A stretch of 64,000 bases of DNA from Thermicanus aegyptius DSM 12793. Lineage in GTDB: Bacteria; Bacillota; Bacilli; Thermicanales; Thermicanaceae. The stretch is from contig NZ_KI783301.1 in NCBI RefSeq assembly GCF_000510645.1, positions 1,494,705 to 1,558,704 on the forward strand. The letters are read 5' to 3'. The translations under genes were made by a program, and so were the position numbers. Positions 28,814 to 37,813 of this stretch are shown here, piece after piece (positions within the stretch are counted from its first letter, which is position 1; each line of letters opens with the position of its first letter). The notes below the pieces were generated by a model. The model was not told the DNA's origin, made no database searches, and was given only the letters and a program-made list of their open reading frames with translations.

Positions 28814-29101
28814 ATGGATAATATAGAACATACCCAGAAATTTACCGTAAAAAATGAGGAGATGTCTGTTTCCATTAGACAGCTTCTTACCTTTGTTTAT
28901 CAGGCCCTGGAGGAAAAAGGGTATCACCCCATCAACCAATTGGTCGGGTATTTAATCTCGGGGGAACCGGCCTATATTCCCCGTCATAATAATGCCCGGA
29001 ACTTGATTCGTAAAGTGGAACGGGACGAGATCATTGAGGAGTTGGTCCGCTTCTATCTTAAAGCCGGTAAGATCGACCCAAAGCAAGGCTCTCCTGAATG
29101 A
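28814..29101 (+). CDS. ireB: IreB family regulatory phosphoprotein (YrzL)
   Basis: A 95-residue protein of the DUF965/IreB family. In Enterococcus faecalis IreB is phosphorylated on N-terminal threonines by the kinase IreK and affects cephalosporin resistance. The conserved core [38 protein letters not shown] is fully present. The N-terminal EHTQKFTV has threonines that could be targets. The alaS-ireB-ruvX-DUF1292 order is conserved in Bacillales. AGGGGGG precedes the ATG. Confidence 0.93.
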   Translation: MDNIEHTQKFTVKNEEMSVSIRQLLTFVYQALEEKGYHPINQLVGYLISGEPAYIPRHNNARNLIRKVERDEIIEELVRFYLKAGKIDPKQGSPE

Positions 29102-29128
29102 AAGGGTGTAAAAAGGAGAAATCTATTC

Positions 29129-29554
29129 GTGAGAATTATGGGACTGGATGTAGGTGAAAAGCGAATCGGAGTAGCCATCAGTGATGAATTAGGCTTCACA
29201 GCCCAAGGGGTGGAGGTCATCCCCAACCAGGGAGAGAAGGGGTTTTCCCGCATCAAGGAGTTGGCGGAAATGTACCAGGTGGAGCGGATTGTGGTCGGCT
29301 TACCAAAGAATATGAATGGGACCATTGGTGAACGGGGGGAGGAGACCCTTCGGTTTGGCAAAAGGATCGGGGAATTTCTATCCCTGCCTATCCTCTTTTG
29401 GGACGAACGCCTAACCACCGTCGCTGCAGAACGGGCTTTGATCTCCGCCGATGTAAGCCGAAAAAGGAGAAAGCAGGTGGTTGATAAGCTGGCAGCCACC
29501 CTCATATTACAAAATTACTTAGATTCCCAAGGAGGACTGAAGAATGACCGATAA
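29129..29554 (+). CDS. ruvX: Holliday junction resolvase-like RuvX/YqgF (YrrK)
   Basis: RNase H-fold nuclease implicated in 16S rRNA 5' maturation and possibly Holliday junction processing. The 141-residue protein begins at GTG with AAAGGAG upstream. Motifs: [13 protein letters not shown] with the first catalytic Asp, [11 protein letters not shown], and [11 protein letters not shown] with the DER motif. The stop overlaps the next start by 11 bases. Confidence 0.95.
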   Translation: MRIMGLDVGEKRIGVAISDELGFTAQGVEVIPNQGEKGFSRIKELAEMYQVERIVVGLPKNMNGTIGERGEETLRFGKRIGEFLSLPILFWDERLTTVAAERALISADVSRKRRKQVVDKLAATLILQNYLDSQGGLKNDR

Positions 29555-29948
29555 GAAGGATCTCAACCACGAGCACCATGATGACCACCATCATCACGAC
29601 CACCATGATCACCACCATCACGATCATCACGATCATCATCACGACCATGATCATCTCCATTATCATGAAGATGAAGAAGGAGAATTCATCTACATCCCCG
29701 ATGAAGAGGGAAATGAAGTACGTTATGAAGTGCTTTACCAATTTGAAGTAGAGGATTCGGGCAAAAAATATATGCTGATTATCCCGGCGGAGGAAACGGA
29801 TGAAGAGGAACAGGAGGTATTGGCTTTCCGCTTCGACGAAGATGAAGAGGGAGGCATCACTCTTTATCCGTTGGAAACCGACGAAGAATGGGATCTGGTA
29901 GAGGAAGCTTTTAATACGTTAATGGCAGAGGATAATGAGGAAGATTAA
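29544..29948 (+). CDS. DUF1292 protein (YrzB-like) with histidine-rich N-terminal extension
   Basis: A 134-residue acidic protein. Residues about 43-130 are the DUF1292 domain ([21 protein letters not shown], ending [14 protein letters not shown]). Before it is a low-complexity tract, residues 9-41, holding 22 histidines mixed with Asp. The matching DNA is an imperfect CAT/CAC/GAC repeat. YrzB proteins of about 90 residues usually lack such a tract. His/Asp runs commonly bind Zn, Ni or Co, so metal storage or metallochaperone function is a reasonable guess, but the DUF1292 function itself is unknown. AAGGAGG precedes the ATG, which is translationally coupled to ruvX. Confidence 0.88.
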   Translation: MTDKKDLNHEHHDDHHHHDHHDHHHHDHHDHHHDHDHLHYHEDEEGEFIYIPDEEGNEVRYEVLYQFEVEDSGKKYMLIIPAEETDEEEQEVLAFRFDEDEEGGITLYPLETDEEWDLVEEAFNTLMAEDNEED

Positions 29949-29983
29949 GGAAACCACGGAGTTATCAAATGGGGCGAAACCAT

Positions 29984-30022
29984 GAAAGGGCTTCGCCCTT
30001 TCTTCTTATTGGATTTTTTTTT
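29984..30022 (+). terminator. Possible terminator between the DUF1292 gene and mltG
   Basis: GAAAGGGC and GCCCTTTC make an 8-base stem with a 3-base loop, followed after a few bases by a run of nine T residues. The T-run is displaced, so efficiency is uncertain. Confidence 0.45.
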
Positions 30023-30074
30023 ATAATCATTCTTATATCCAGTTTATTTGAGTGAAAGAAAGGGGAAAGAACCC

Positions 30075-31397
30075 TTGGATGAGAGGAAAACGGATCGAAG
30101 AGTGGGATCGGAAAGAAAGGCTTCCAGGTTCGCACCGGAGGAAAAAGGAGTGGACGAACGGAGAACGATACCACAGGATTTAGAAGGAATGGGAAACGTA
30201 GAAGCATTCAATCAGGACCTGGAAGAGGAAGGGGTAAAACCTGAGGATGGCAAAAATGCAAGCGATTCGCAGGATACGGGAGATCAAGGAGACAGCAGGA
30301 ATATCATTGAGACCGGGGACAATGAGGAGAAAGAAAGCGGGTACACACCGGCGTGGAAACTTGTTCTGATTACGGTTTTATCGATCTTCCTCCTGATTGC
30401 CCTTCTCTTGGGGGGAGGGTACCTTTATATCCACTATAATCTCTCTCCACCTGCGGCAAAGGGGACAAGCCCCATCGCGGTCACGATTCCCAAGGGGGCC
30501 TCTTCAGGAGAGATCAGTCAAATTCTTTATTCCAAAGGCTTGATCCGAAACGCTGCCCTTTTCCGCTATTATATCCGTTATAAGGGAGTTGGCGGCTCTT
30601 TAAAGGCTGGGGAATATCGCTTCACCCCGGGGATGACGGTGGATGAGATCCTGGATAAGATGGTTAAGGGGGAGGTGTACCGGGAAACCTTTACCGTCAC
30701 CATACCTGAAGGATTGACGGTTCCTCAGATTGCAGACCTGCTGAGCAGTGAAGGGGTGGTAAACAAGGAACGTTTCTTAAAGGAAGTGAATGAAGGAAGT
30801 TTCTCCTATCCGTTCCTGAAAGAAATTCCGCCGGAGAATCTGAAACAGCGCAAGTACCGTTTGGAAGGGTATCTTTTCCCGGAGACCTACACCTTTAACA
30901 AAGGCGCTACGGAGCATGAGATCATTGATCGAATGCTGGGTCAGTTTCAAAAAGTATTTACCGAAGAATGGAAACAGGAACTGGCTAAAAAGGGGTTGAA
31001 CATAGACCAAGGGGTGATTCTGGCCTCCATCGTGGAGCGGGAAGCGGTTCTCGATGAGGAACGGCCCCTAATCGCCGGTGTATTCTATAATCGTTTGGAA
31101 GAACGATGGAAGCTGCAATCTTGTGCAACCGTTCAGTTTATCCTGGGAAAACAGAAGGATCGCATCACCTATAAAGATCTGGAAATTGAAGATCCATATA
31201 ATACCTATCTCCATGTGGGGCTACCTCCAGGTCCGATCAGCAATCCTGGAAAGAAATCGCTGGAGGCGACCGTTTATCCCGCCAAGCATGATTATTTCTT
31301 CTTTGTGGCAAAGAATGACGGTTCTCAAGGCCATTTCTTCAGTAAAACGTTTGAGGAACATAAAAAGAATCACGCCAAGAGTGAAGGGAGCTGGTAA
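30075..31397 (+). CDS. mltG: Endolytic murein transglycosylase MltG
   Basis: Membrane-bound lytic transglycosylase that cuts nascent glycan strands. A charged cytoplasmic region of about 90 residues is followed by one helix (LVLITVLSIFLLIALLLGG) and an extracellular part with a LysM-like segment (IPKGASSGEISQILYSKGLI). The YceG/MltG domain follows, with catalytic Glu in LASIVEREAV and the YNTYLHVGLPPGPISNPG motif. The first possible start, TTG 30048, has no ribosome site. TTG 30075 has AGGGG nine bases upstream, so I prefer it (440 residues). The N-terminus is uncertain. Confidence 0.9.
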   Translation: MDERKTDRRVGSERKASRFAPEEKGVDERRTIPQDLEGMGNVEAFNQDLEEEGVKPEDGKNASDSQDTGDQGDSRNIIETGDNEEKESGYTPAWKLVLITVLSIFLLIALLLGGGYLYIHYNLSPPAAKGTSPIAVTIPKGASSGEISQILYSKGLIRNAALFRYYIRYKGVGGSLKAGEYRFTPGMTVDEILDKMVKGEVYRETFTVTIPEGLTVPQIADLLSSEGVVNKERFLKEVNEGSFSYPFLKEIPPENLKQRKYRLEGYLFPETYTFNKGATEHEIIDRMLGQFQKVFTEEWKQELAKKGLNIDQGVILASIVEREAVLDEERPLIAGVFYNRLEERWKLQSCATVQFILGKQKDRITYKDLEIEDPYNTYLHVGLPPGPISNPGKKSLEATVYPAKHDYFFFVAKNDGSQGHFFSKTFEEHKKNHAKSEGSW

Positions 31398-31399
31398 GG

Positions 31400-32044
31400 G
31401 TGTTTATCCATGAAGAGGCGGCGGCTTATTTAAAACCCTTTCGCTGGGAGAGGGATCCTCTCCTTTTAAGGATGGAAGAAGAGGCAAAAATAGAAAAAAT
31501 TCCTATCGTTTTGCCGGATACCATCCAATTGATCAGCCAATTGGTCATGATGAAAAACGCCCGTTCTATTTTGGAAATCGGGACGGCGATCGGGTATTCC
31601 ACCCTCTGGCTTGCCCGTTCCGCTCCCCAAGGCGAAATCATCAGCATCGATCAAGATGAAAAGATGATCGAACGTGCCCAAAAGAATCTTGAGGAGGCCG
31701 GGGTAGCCCACCGCGTCACCCTCCTTCACCATAACGCTTCCAAAGGGCTTCCTCATCCTTACAGGGAGAAACGTTTTGACTTTCTCTTCATCGATGCAGG
31801 AAAAGATGAATATGAAACCTATGTGAATGGGTATCTTCCCCATCTGGAAGATGGAGGAGTCATCGTAACCGATAATATCTTCTTTCACGGACTTGCTTTT
31901 CCCAACCATAAAGAAGATCCCCGCAATGCCTGGATCGGTGAGAAAATTGACCGGTATAATCATTTTATCTTTCAACACCCGGCTCTTCTCACTCATTTCC
32001 TTCCCATCGGAGATGGGATCGCCATTAGCATTAAGAGATCTTGA
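31400..32044 (+). CDS. trmR: tRNA 5-hydroxyuridine methyltransferase (YrrM)
   Basis: SAM-dependent O-methyltransferase family 3, 214 residues, with ILEIGTAIGYSTLWLA (SAM motif I), EIISIDQDEKMIERA and FDFLFIDAGKDEY. In B. subtilis YrrM (TrmR) methylates ho5U34 to mo5U34 in several tRNAs. The GTG start lies three bases after the mltG stop. The genes for making ho5U follow, which supports TrmR rather than a generic catechol methyltransferase. Confidence 0.9.
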   Translation: MFIHEEAAAYLKPFRWERDPLLLRMEEEAKIEKIPIVLPDTIQLISQLVMMKNARSILEIGTAIGYSTLWLARSAPQGEIISIDQDEKMIERAQKNLEEAGVAHRVTLLHHNASKGLPHPYREKRFDFLFIDAGKDEYETYVNGYLPHLEDGGVIVTDNIFFHGLAFPNHKEDPRNAWIGEKIDRYNHFIFQHPALLTHFLPIGDGIAISIKRS

Positions 32045-32089
32045 GGACGCCTTAAGAGAATTGGGAAAAAACTTTTGGAGGAGATAGAT

Positions 32090-32119
32090 TTAGACTCCCT
32101 TCTGAGAATCGTGTATAAT
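32090..32119 (+). promoter_or_regulatory. Possible promoter before trhP1
   Basis: TTAGAC at 32090-32095 and TATAAT at 32114-32119 with an 18-base spacer in the 136-base gap between trmR and trhP1. Confidence 0.5.
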
Positions 32120-32180
32120 CCTAAAATGAGATAAAAAGTAAGCGAGTGGCAATCGAGAAAGGAAGCGTATAGAGAATCCC

Positions 32181-33110
32181 ATGAATGGTAATCGGCCTGA
32201 ATTTGTTATCCCCGTGGGCAACCTGGACGAAATTTCCCCCCTTCTATCGGCAGGGGCGGATGCCATCATCGTCGGGGAGTCCCGTTACGCCCTCCGTCTG
32301 CCCGGTTCCATGAGCCTCCGAGAGGTTGGAGAGGCAGCGGAACGCGCTCACCGCTCCTCCAAAAAAATTTATGTGGCCATGAACGCCCTTCTTCACCCGG
32401 GGGCCATCTCCGAGTTGGAATCCCATGTGAAGGAATTATCGCGGATCGGCATCGACGGCATTCTTTTCGGCGATCCGGCCGTGTATTTGGCGGTGATGGA
32501 GGTGAGTCCCTCGATTCCCCTTCAATGGAATACCGAGACCACTTCAACGAATTATAAAACGGCATCCTTCTGGGCCAAAAAAGGTGTAAAGCGGGCCATC
32601 CTGGCCAGGGAGATCTCTCAAGAGGATGTCCTTCTCATTAAGGAAAACGTGCCGATGGAAGTAGAGGCACAGGTGCATGGGATGACCTGCATTTTTCACT
32701 CGAAGAGAAAATTGGTCCGAAATTATCTCGCTTTTCAAAAGGAAAAGGGGGAGGATGTACCGTCCCATTTGGAGCATCTTTTTCTTAAGCAGGATCAACG
32801 CGATGAGGAGAGGTATCCACTCTTTGAGGATGAACAGGGTACCCACATCATGAGCTCAGAAGATCTATGCATGATCGATCATTTGCGTCCTTTTCTTTCG
32901 GCGGGAATTGATGCCTTCCGCTTTGAAAGCCTCTTTAAACCCCTCGCTTATAATGAGCAAATTCTTCGCATCTATCGAGAGGCGGTAGACCGCTTGTTGA
33001 GCGACCCCGCCCTGGAGTATGATCCGGACTGGATGAGAAGAATCGAAGCGATTCAGCCGAAAAACCGCCCGCTGGGGACCGGTTTTTATTTCCGGGAACA
33101 AATTTATTAA
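32181..33110 (+). CDS. trhP1: Peptidase U32-family tRNA hydroxylation protein TrhP1 (YrrN)
   Basis: A 309-residue U32-family protein. Despite the family name these act in tRNA wobble-uridine hydroxylation (prephenate-dependent ho5U34), with YrrN/YrrO forming the B. subtilis pair. Seen: PVGNLDEISPLLSAGADAIIVGESRYALR (TIM-barrel start), WNTETTSTNY, and VHGMTCIFHSKRKLVRNYL. It has fewer conserved cysteines than its neighbour, as expected of the P1 partner. It is followed 26 bases later by trhP2. Confidence 0.88.
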   Translation: MNGNRPEFVIPVGNLDEISPLLSAGADAIIVGESRYALRLPGSMSLREVGEAAERAHRSSKKIYVAMNALLHPGAISELESHVKELSRIGIDGILFGDPAVYLAVMEVSPSIPLQWNTETTSTNYKTASFWAKKGVKRAILAREISQEDVLLIKENVPMEVEAQVHGMTCIFHSKRKLVRNYLAFQKEKGEDVPSHLEHLFLKQDQRDEERYPLFEDEQGTHIMSSEDLCMIDHLRPFLSAGIDAFRFESLFKPLAYNEQILRIYREAVDRLLSDPALEYDPDWMRRIEAIQPKNRPLGTGFYFREQIY

Positions 33111-33136
33111 GCGGGTTAACGAAAGGAGAGAGGTTT

Positions 33137-34405
33137 ATGAAGGTACTGGATCAAACCTTATATAAACCAAACCGGAAAAAATTACGTCGGCCGGAGTTGC
33201 TGGCCCCTGCCGGAAATCTGGAGAAATTAAAATTTGCCGTACTCTACGGGGCGGATGCGGTGTACATCGGCGGACAGCAATTTGGCCTTCGTTCAAAGGC
33301 GGGCAACTTCTCCATCGAAGATATGGCGGAGGGGGTTCGCTTCGCCCATGAGCATGGGGTGAAAGTGTATGTGGCCGCCAATATTATTGCCCACAACGAG
33401 GATTTTATCGGTTTGGAGGAATACCTGCGCACTTTAAAAGAGCTTAAGGTGGATGCGGTCATTATTGCCGACCCGGCCATCATCGAAACTTGTAAGGAGG
33501 TGGCTCCTGGTCTGGAAATCCATCTCAGCACCCAGGCTTCCACCACCAATTGGCGGGCGATCCAGTTTTGGCGGGAAGAAGGAGTCTCCCGCGTTGTACT
33601 TGCCAGGGAACTTAGCATGGAGGAGATCCGGGAGATTAAAGTCCATACCGATGCGGAGATCGAAGTCTTTATCCATGGCGCCATGTGCATGTCCTACTCG
33701 GGACGTTGCGTCTTATCCAATTACATGACCAGCCGCGACGCCAACCGAGGCGGATGTGCCCAATCTTGCCGTTGGCGGTATAACCTGTTAACCGAGGGAG
33801 ATGAGGGGGAGGAGGTTCCGGTCTTTCGGGAAGATGGTGAAGCCTTTACGATGGGGTCGAAAGATCTGGCTTTAATCGAGCAGATTCCTCAACTGATTGA
33901 AGCAGGGGTTGAGAGCCTTAAAATTGAAGGAAGAATGAAGACGATTCATTATGTGGCCACCGTGGTCGGTGTGTACCGCCAAGTGATCGACGCCTATATA
34001 GCGGATCCGGAACATTTTATTTTTAAAGAAGAATGGAAAAAGGAATTATTAAAGGCGGCCAATCGTCCCATTACAACCGCCTTTTTCAGCAGAGATCCCT
34101 CCCATGAGGACCAGATTTTCGGACCCTCTCCCAAGATGGTCTCCTTTGATTTCGTCGGGCTTGTACTGGCGTATGACGAGAAGACGGGGATGGCGCTCGT
34201 CGAGCAGCGGAACCACTTCGCCGTAGGGGATGAGATTGAGTTTTTTGGCCCAAAAAGGCAAAATTTCTCCCAAAAGGTGGAAGAGATCATCAATGAAGCA
34301 GGCGAATCGGTGGATGCCGCAAGACATCCCTTGGAGAAAGTGCGCATAAGGGTAAAAGAGCCGGTGGCTCCATACGATATGATAAGAAAGGAAAAATCAT
34401 CGTGA
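33137..34405 (+). CDS. trhP2: Peptidase U32-family tRNA hydroxylation protein TrhP2 (YrrO)
   Basis: A 422-residue U32 protein with the classic ELLAPAGNLEKLKFAVLYGADAVYIGG start, HLSTQASTTN, and a cysteine cluster FIHGAMCMSYSGRC then NRGGCAQSCRW that likely binds an Fe-S cluster. With TrhP1 it would install ho5U34, then methylated by TrmR. AAAGGAGAG lies before the ATG. In B. subtilis udk and greA follow; here a zinc-uptake operon takes that place. Confidence 0.92.
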   Translation: MKVLDQTLYKPNRKKLRRPELLAPAGNLEKLKFAVLYGADAVYIGGQQFGLRSKAGNFSIEDMAEGVRFAHEHGVKVYVAANIIAHNEDFIGLEEYLRTLKELKVDAVIIADPAIIETCKEVAPGLEIHLSTQASTTNWRAIQFWREEGVSRVVLARELSMEEIREIKVHTDAEIEVFIHGAMCMSYSGRCVLSNYMTSRDANRGGCAQSCRWRYNLLTEGDEGEEVPVFREDGEAFTMGSKDLALIEQIPQLIEAGVESLKIEGRMKTIHYVATVVGVYRQVIDAYIADPEHFIFKEEWKKELLKAANRPITTAFFSRDPSHEDQIFGPSPKMVSFDFVGLVLAYDEKTGMALVEQRNHFAVGDEIEFFGPKRQNFSQKVEEIINEAGESVDAARHPLEKVRIRVKEPVAPYDMIRKEKSS

Positions 34406-34580
34406 AGTCCTCTTTTCATCCGGCGCCCTCCGCAAGATGCTCTCGTTCATCGAACCAAGAGAGCCATGCGCAGTTCATCAACCCTGATGGTGAATAGTAC
34501 CCATCGCCATGAACCTTTGGGTGAAAGCTTCTCCTTTTTTTGATAAATCTCATTATGATAAATCTAAACTTCCATGGAAC

Positions 34581-34608
34581 AGAATCTCCTTCGAGATTCT
34601 TTTTTTTT
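34581..34608 (+). terminator. Terminator after trhP2
   Basis: AGAATCTC and GAGATTCT form an 8-base stem with a CTTC loop and a tail of eight T residues. Confidence 0.85.
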
Positions 34609-34609
34609 C

Positions 34610-34638
34610 TTTACAAATCGTAATCATTCTGATAAACT
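34610..34638 (+). promoter_or_regulatory. znuACB promoter overlapped by a Zur box
   Basis: TTTACA at 34610-34615 and TAAACT at 34633-34638 are separated by 17 bases. AAATCGTAATCATTCTGATAAA (34615-34636) lies across the spacer and resembles the Zur operator of B. subtilis (TCGTAATNATTACGA core). Zinc-bound Zur would block RNA polymerase here. Confidence 0.75.
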
Positions 34639-34655
34639 AATGCTGCGCGATATAA

Positions 34656-34677
34656 ACCGAAATGATTCCGATTTATC
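34656..34677 (+). promoter_or_regulatory. Second Zur-like operator
   Basis: AAACCGAAATGATTCCGATTTA keeps the dyad of the Fur/Zur family (CGAAAT-GATTCCG, ending CGATTTA), 41 bases from the first box and within the transcribed leader. Confidence 0.65.
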
Positions 34678-34707
34678 TTCTTTTAAAAATGAGAGGGAGG
34701 TCAACCG

Positions 34708-35703
34708 ATGAAACAAAGATTTATACGATACAAACAGGTTTATTTATTCCTTGCGATTCTTTTTTTCTCCTCTTCTCTTTTGGCTGCCTGCTCGGATGGA
34801 GGGGGAGAATCATCGAATAAAACCGGAAAGATTATGATCTATACCACCCTCTTTCCTTTTTACGATTTCTCCAAAGAACTCGGGGGAGACTATGTAACGG
34901 TGAAAAACCTCCTTCCACCAGGGGTAGAACCCCATGATTTTGAGCCGAAGCCCAGGGATATAGTGGCCCTGCAGGAGGCTGATCTATTTATTTACAACGG
35001 GGCTGGATTTGAAGCTTGGATCGATAAGGCGGTTTCTAACCTGGATCGGAAGAAAACGAAGGTGATCAACGCCAGTGATGGCGCTTTCCTGCTTTCAAAG
35101 GGATCGGTCTTGGGAGATGCGGCCCATTCTGAAGGAGGGGGAGATTCCCATACGGATCCGGCCAACGGAACGGTGGACCCGCACCTTTGGTTTGACATGG
35201 ATAACACGAAGTTGATCGTAAAGAAAATCTATGAAGCCTTGAAAGAGTTGGATCCCGTCCATGAGGGGGAATATACCAGGAACTATGAAAATTATATCCG
35301 GAAATTGGATGAACTGGATCGGGATTACCAAACCGGATTAAACAATGCCAAGAAGAAGGAGTTTATGGTCTCCCATGCGGCTTTCGGCTATCTTGCCCAT
35401 CGCTATGGGCTGACCCAGATTCCCGTCTCCGGCATTACCCCGGAAGAGACGCCTGGCCAAGCCGACATGATTCGCCTTGTAGAGACGGCTAAGAAGTATG
35501 GCTTGCGCTATATCGGCTTTGAGTCCTTCGTGGACAATCGGGTGGCTGAAACAATTCGGCGGGAGGCAGGGCTTCAGGCGGTTACCCTCTACACCATCGA
35601 TAATGTTACCTCTGACCAAATGGAGAAAGGAGCAGGCTATCTTGACTTGATGAGGGAAAACCTGACCACACTAAAGAAAATGACGGAAGTGGAAGGAGGA
35701 TGA
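34708..35703 (+). CDS. znuA: Zinc ABC transporter substrate-binding lipoprotein
   Basis: Captures Zn2+ outside the membrane. The signal peptide ends in the lipobox LAAC with Cys28 as the lipidated residue. The SBP_bac_9 fold shows VEPHDFEPKPRD (metal-ligand His), a short histidine-containing loop (AAHSEGGGDSHTD), DPHLWFD, VSHAAFGYLA and the final FESFVDN. Length 331 is standard. It overlaps znuC by four bases. Mn-binding relatives exist, but the Zur boxes and loop favour zinc. Confidence 0.92.
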   Translation: MKQRFIRYKQVYLFLAILFFSSSLLAACSDGGGESSNKTGKIMIYTTLFPFYDFSKELGGDYVTVKNLLPPGVEPHDFEPKPRDIVALQEADLFIYNGAGFEAWIDKAVSNLDRKKTKVINASDGAFLLSKGSVLGDAAHSEGGGDSHTDPANGTVDPHLWFDMDNTKLIVKKIYEALKELDPVHEGEYTRNYENYIRKLDELDRDYQTGLNNAKKKEFMVSHAAFGYLAHRYGLTQIPVSGITPEETPGQADMIRLVETAKKYGLRYIGFESFVDNRVAETIRREAGLQAVTLYTIDNVTSDQMEKGAGYLDLMRENLTTLKKMTEVEGG

Positions 35704-36458
35704 AAATGGATCCTATTTTAGAAATAAAAGATCTATTTTACCGATACGATGAAAATGAAGTTTTAAAGGGAGTCTCCCTCTCCCTAAAAAAAGGGGAGAT
35801 GTTAGGGCTCGTGGGACCGAATGGATCAGGGAAGTCGACCCTTTTGAAAGTTATCTTAGGCTTTCTTCCCCTGCAAAGGGGGAAAGTTCTCTGGTATGGG
35901 ACCGAACTAAGCCGGTTTCGTCATTGGGAGCGCATTGGATATGTCTCACAAAAGGCGAACAGCTTTAATACCGGCTTCCCCGCTACCGTGGAGGAGGTCG
36001 TTGGTCTGGGCAGGGTCGGCAGGATCGGGCTCTTTAAGCGGCCGGGAAAAGCGGATCGTGAGAAGGTACGTGAAGCTTTAGCCACCGTAGGGATGGAACC
36101 GTACCTCAAGAGAAATATCGGCCGCCTCTCCGGAGGGCAGCAACAGCGAGTATTTATCGCCAAGGCTCTTGTGCAGGATCCGGAGGTTCTCATTCTCGAT
36201 GAGCCGACCGTAGGGGTGGATGCCCATTCGGAAGAAGTTTTCTATTCTCTCCTAAAACGGCTCAATCAGGAAAGGGGGATTTCCCTCCTCCTCGTATCCC
36301 ATGACTTAGGGGTGGTATCTGAACAGATGGATACGGTGGCCTGCATCAATCATGAGCTTTTTTATCATGGACCGGCGGAAGGCTTTAAAGAGCGAAAAGA
36401 AGAGGTTCTTCTTTCCGCTTACGGGAATGACATGAGGGTCCTTCAACATCATCATTAA
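35700..36458 (+). CDS. znuC: Zinc ABC transporter ATP-binding protein
   Basis: A 252-residue ABC ATPase: Walker A GPNGSGKST at 39-47, signature LSGGQQQRVFIAKAL, Walker B VLILDEP, H-loop LLLVSHD. It couples ATP hydrolysis to ZnuB. The ATG lies inside the last codons of znuA, giving translational coupling. Confidence 0.94.
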   Translation: MKMDPILEIKDLFYRYDENEVLKGVSLSLKKGEMLGLVGPNGSGKSTLLKVILGFLPLQRGKVLWYGTELSRFRHWERIGYVSQKANSFNTGFPATVEEVVGLGRVGRIGLFKRPGKADREKVREALATVGMEPYLKRNIGRLSGGQQQRVFIAKALVQDPEVLILDEPTVGVDAHSEEVFYSLLKRLNQERGISLLLVSHDLGVVSEQMDTVACINHELFYHGPAEGFKERKEEVLLSAYGNDMRVLQHHH

Positions 36459-36472
36459 GGGAGAGAGAAGAT

Positions 36473-37306
36473 ATGCTTCAAGATTTTTTTACCTACTCTT
36501 TTTTACAATACGGCCTATTGGCCGGGCTTATGGTCGGATGGGTGGCTCCCCTTATCGGAGTCTTTATCGTCGTCAGGCGACTTTCCCTCATCGCCGATGC
36601 TTTATCCCACATTACCCTGGCCGGTGTGGCTGCCGGGCTTTTGCTCGGGCAGCTTCTGCCCGCTTTAGGGGAAATTTCCCCCCTTTATTTCGGGCTTCTC
36701 TTTGCAGTGATCGGAGCTCTTCTCATCGAAAGATTGCGAAAGGCTTATCGTTCTTATCAGGAGTTGGCGATTCCCATCATTTTATCCGCAGGAATCGGTT
36801 TAGCCGTGGTGCTTATCAGCCTTGCCCATGGGTTTAATGTCGACTTGTTCGGATTGTTATTTGGGAATATACTAGCAGTAACGGAAGGGGATCTTTTGCG
36901 GATCTTTATCGTTAGCCTCGTCGTCATCATCGCCGTTTGGCTCTTTTATAAAGAACTGCTCCTCCTCTCCTTTGATGAGGAAGGGGCGAAACTGGCCGGC
37001 GTTCCGGGCGGATGGATCAATCTTTTTTTTAGCCTCTTGGTGGGTTTGGTGATCAGCATCTCCATGCAGGTGGTAGGCATTCTCCTCGTCTCCGCACTCA
37101 TTACCCTGCCTGTCGCGGCGGCGATGCGGATTACAAGCAGCTTTAAGCAGACCCTTTTTGTCTCCATTTTATTTGGGGAGATCTCGGTTCTTTTGGGCAT
37201 GATGCTCTCCTATTGGTTTAATCTGGCCTCCGGGGGAACCATTGTGCTGGTGGCCGTGGTTATTTTATTGGTACTGCTGGGGAGAAGAGGATTTCGCCCG
37301 GTATAG
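36473..37306 (+). CDS. znuB: Zinc ABC transporter permease
   Basis: A 277-residue ABC-3 family permease with about eight helices. It contains VRRLSLIADALSHITLAGVA near the first third and VVGILLVSALITLPVAAA near the end, both typical of ZnuB/MntB. It is 14 bases after znuC, with GGGAGAGAG before the ATG. Confidence 0.94.
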   Translation: MLQDFFTYSFLQYGLLAGLMVGWVAPLIGVFIVVRRLSLIADALSHITLAGVAAGLLLGQLLPALGEISPLYFGLLFAVIGALLIERLRKAYRSYQELAIPIILSAGIGLAVVLISLAHGFNVDLFGLLFGNILAVTEGDLLRIFIVSLVVIIAVWLFYKELLLLSFDEEGAKLAGVPGGWINLFFSLLVGLVISISMQVVGILLVSALITLPVAAAMRITSSFKQTLFVSILFGEISVLLGMMLSYWFNLASGGTIVLVAVVILLVLLGRRGFRPV

Positions 37307-37365
37307 CACAGCATAGTTCAACTTCATATCCCAAAAAGAAATGGTGAATGGAAAGGAAGATGGAA

Positions 37366-37791
37366 ATGGACGTATACCAGGCTCTGGAAATCTTAAAAGA
37401 TCGAGGGTATAAATATACCGATAAAAGGGAAAAGATGCTTACCATCCTAAATCGTGAGAAACGGTTTATGTCGGCGAAAGAGGTATTGGAGTTCATGAAA
37501 GATGAATTTCCTGATCTAAGCTTTGACACCATTTATCGGAATTTATCCCTCTTCGAAGAGATGGGTATCGCCATGGCCACAGAATTAAAAGGAGAGAAGA
37601 GATTTCGTTTTCACTGTGCGACTCCCACGCATCATCATCATTTCATTTGTCTCGCTTGCGGGAAAACGAAAGAGATCAAGGCCTGTCCTCTAGACGCCAT
37701 GTGGGGAGAACCGGACGACTTCCTCATTACGGGCCATAAATTTGAGGTTTATGGGTATTGCCATGATTGCCGGGAAAAAAGGGAGTTTTAA
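37366..37791 (+). CDS. zur: Zinc uptake regulator (Fur family)
   Basis: Metal-responsive repressor of 141 residues. N-terminal winged helix (ILKDRGYKYTDKREKMLTIL, DTIYRNLSLFEEMGIA), HHHHFICLACGK with structural-zinc CxxC, and a second CHDC pair near the end. It sits directly after znuB, so it most likely represses znuACB through the two upstream boxes. ATGs at 37348 and 37360 are also in frame; GGAAG before 37366 and alignment to Fur N-termini favour 37366. Confidence 0.88.
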   Translation: MDVYQALEILKDRGYKYTDKREKMLTILNREKRFMSAKEVLEFMKDEFPDLSFDTIYRNLSLFEEMGIAMATELKGEKRFRFHCATPTHHHHFICLACGKTKEIKACPLDAMWGEPDDFLITGHKFEVYGYCHDCREKREF

Positions 37792-37813
37792 CGCTCGGTG
37801 GCATCGGCGAGCA

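Larger units (their letters stand above)
34406..34707 (+). other. Intergenic region before znuA
   Basis: About 300 bases without a gene. The first 175 show nothing I recognise. The rest holds a terminator, a promoter and two Zur-like operators, listed separately. Confidence 0.6.
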
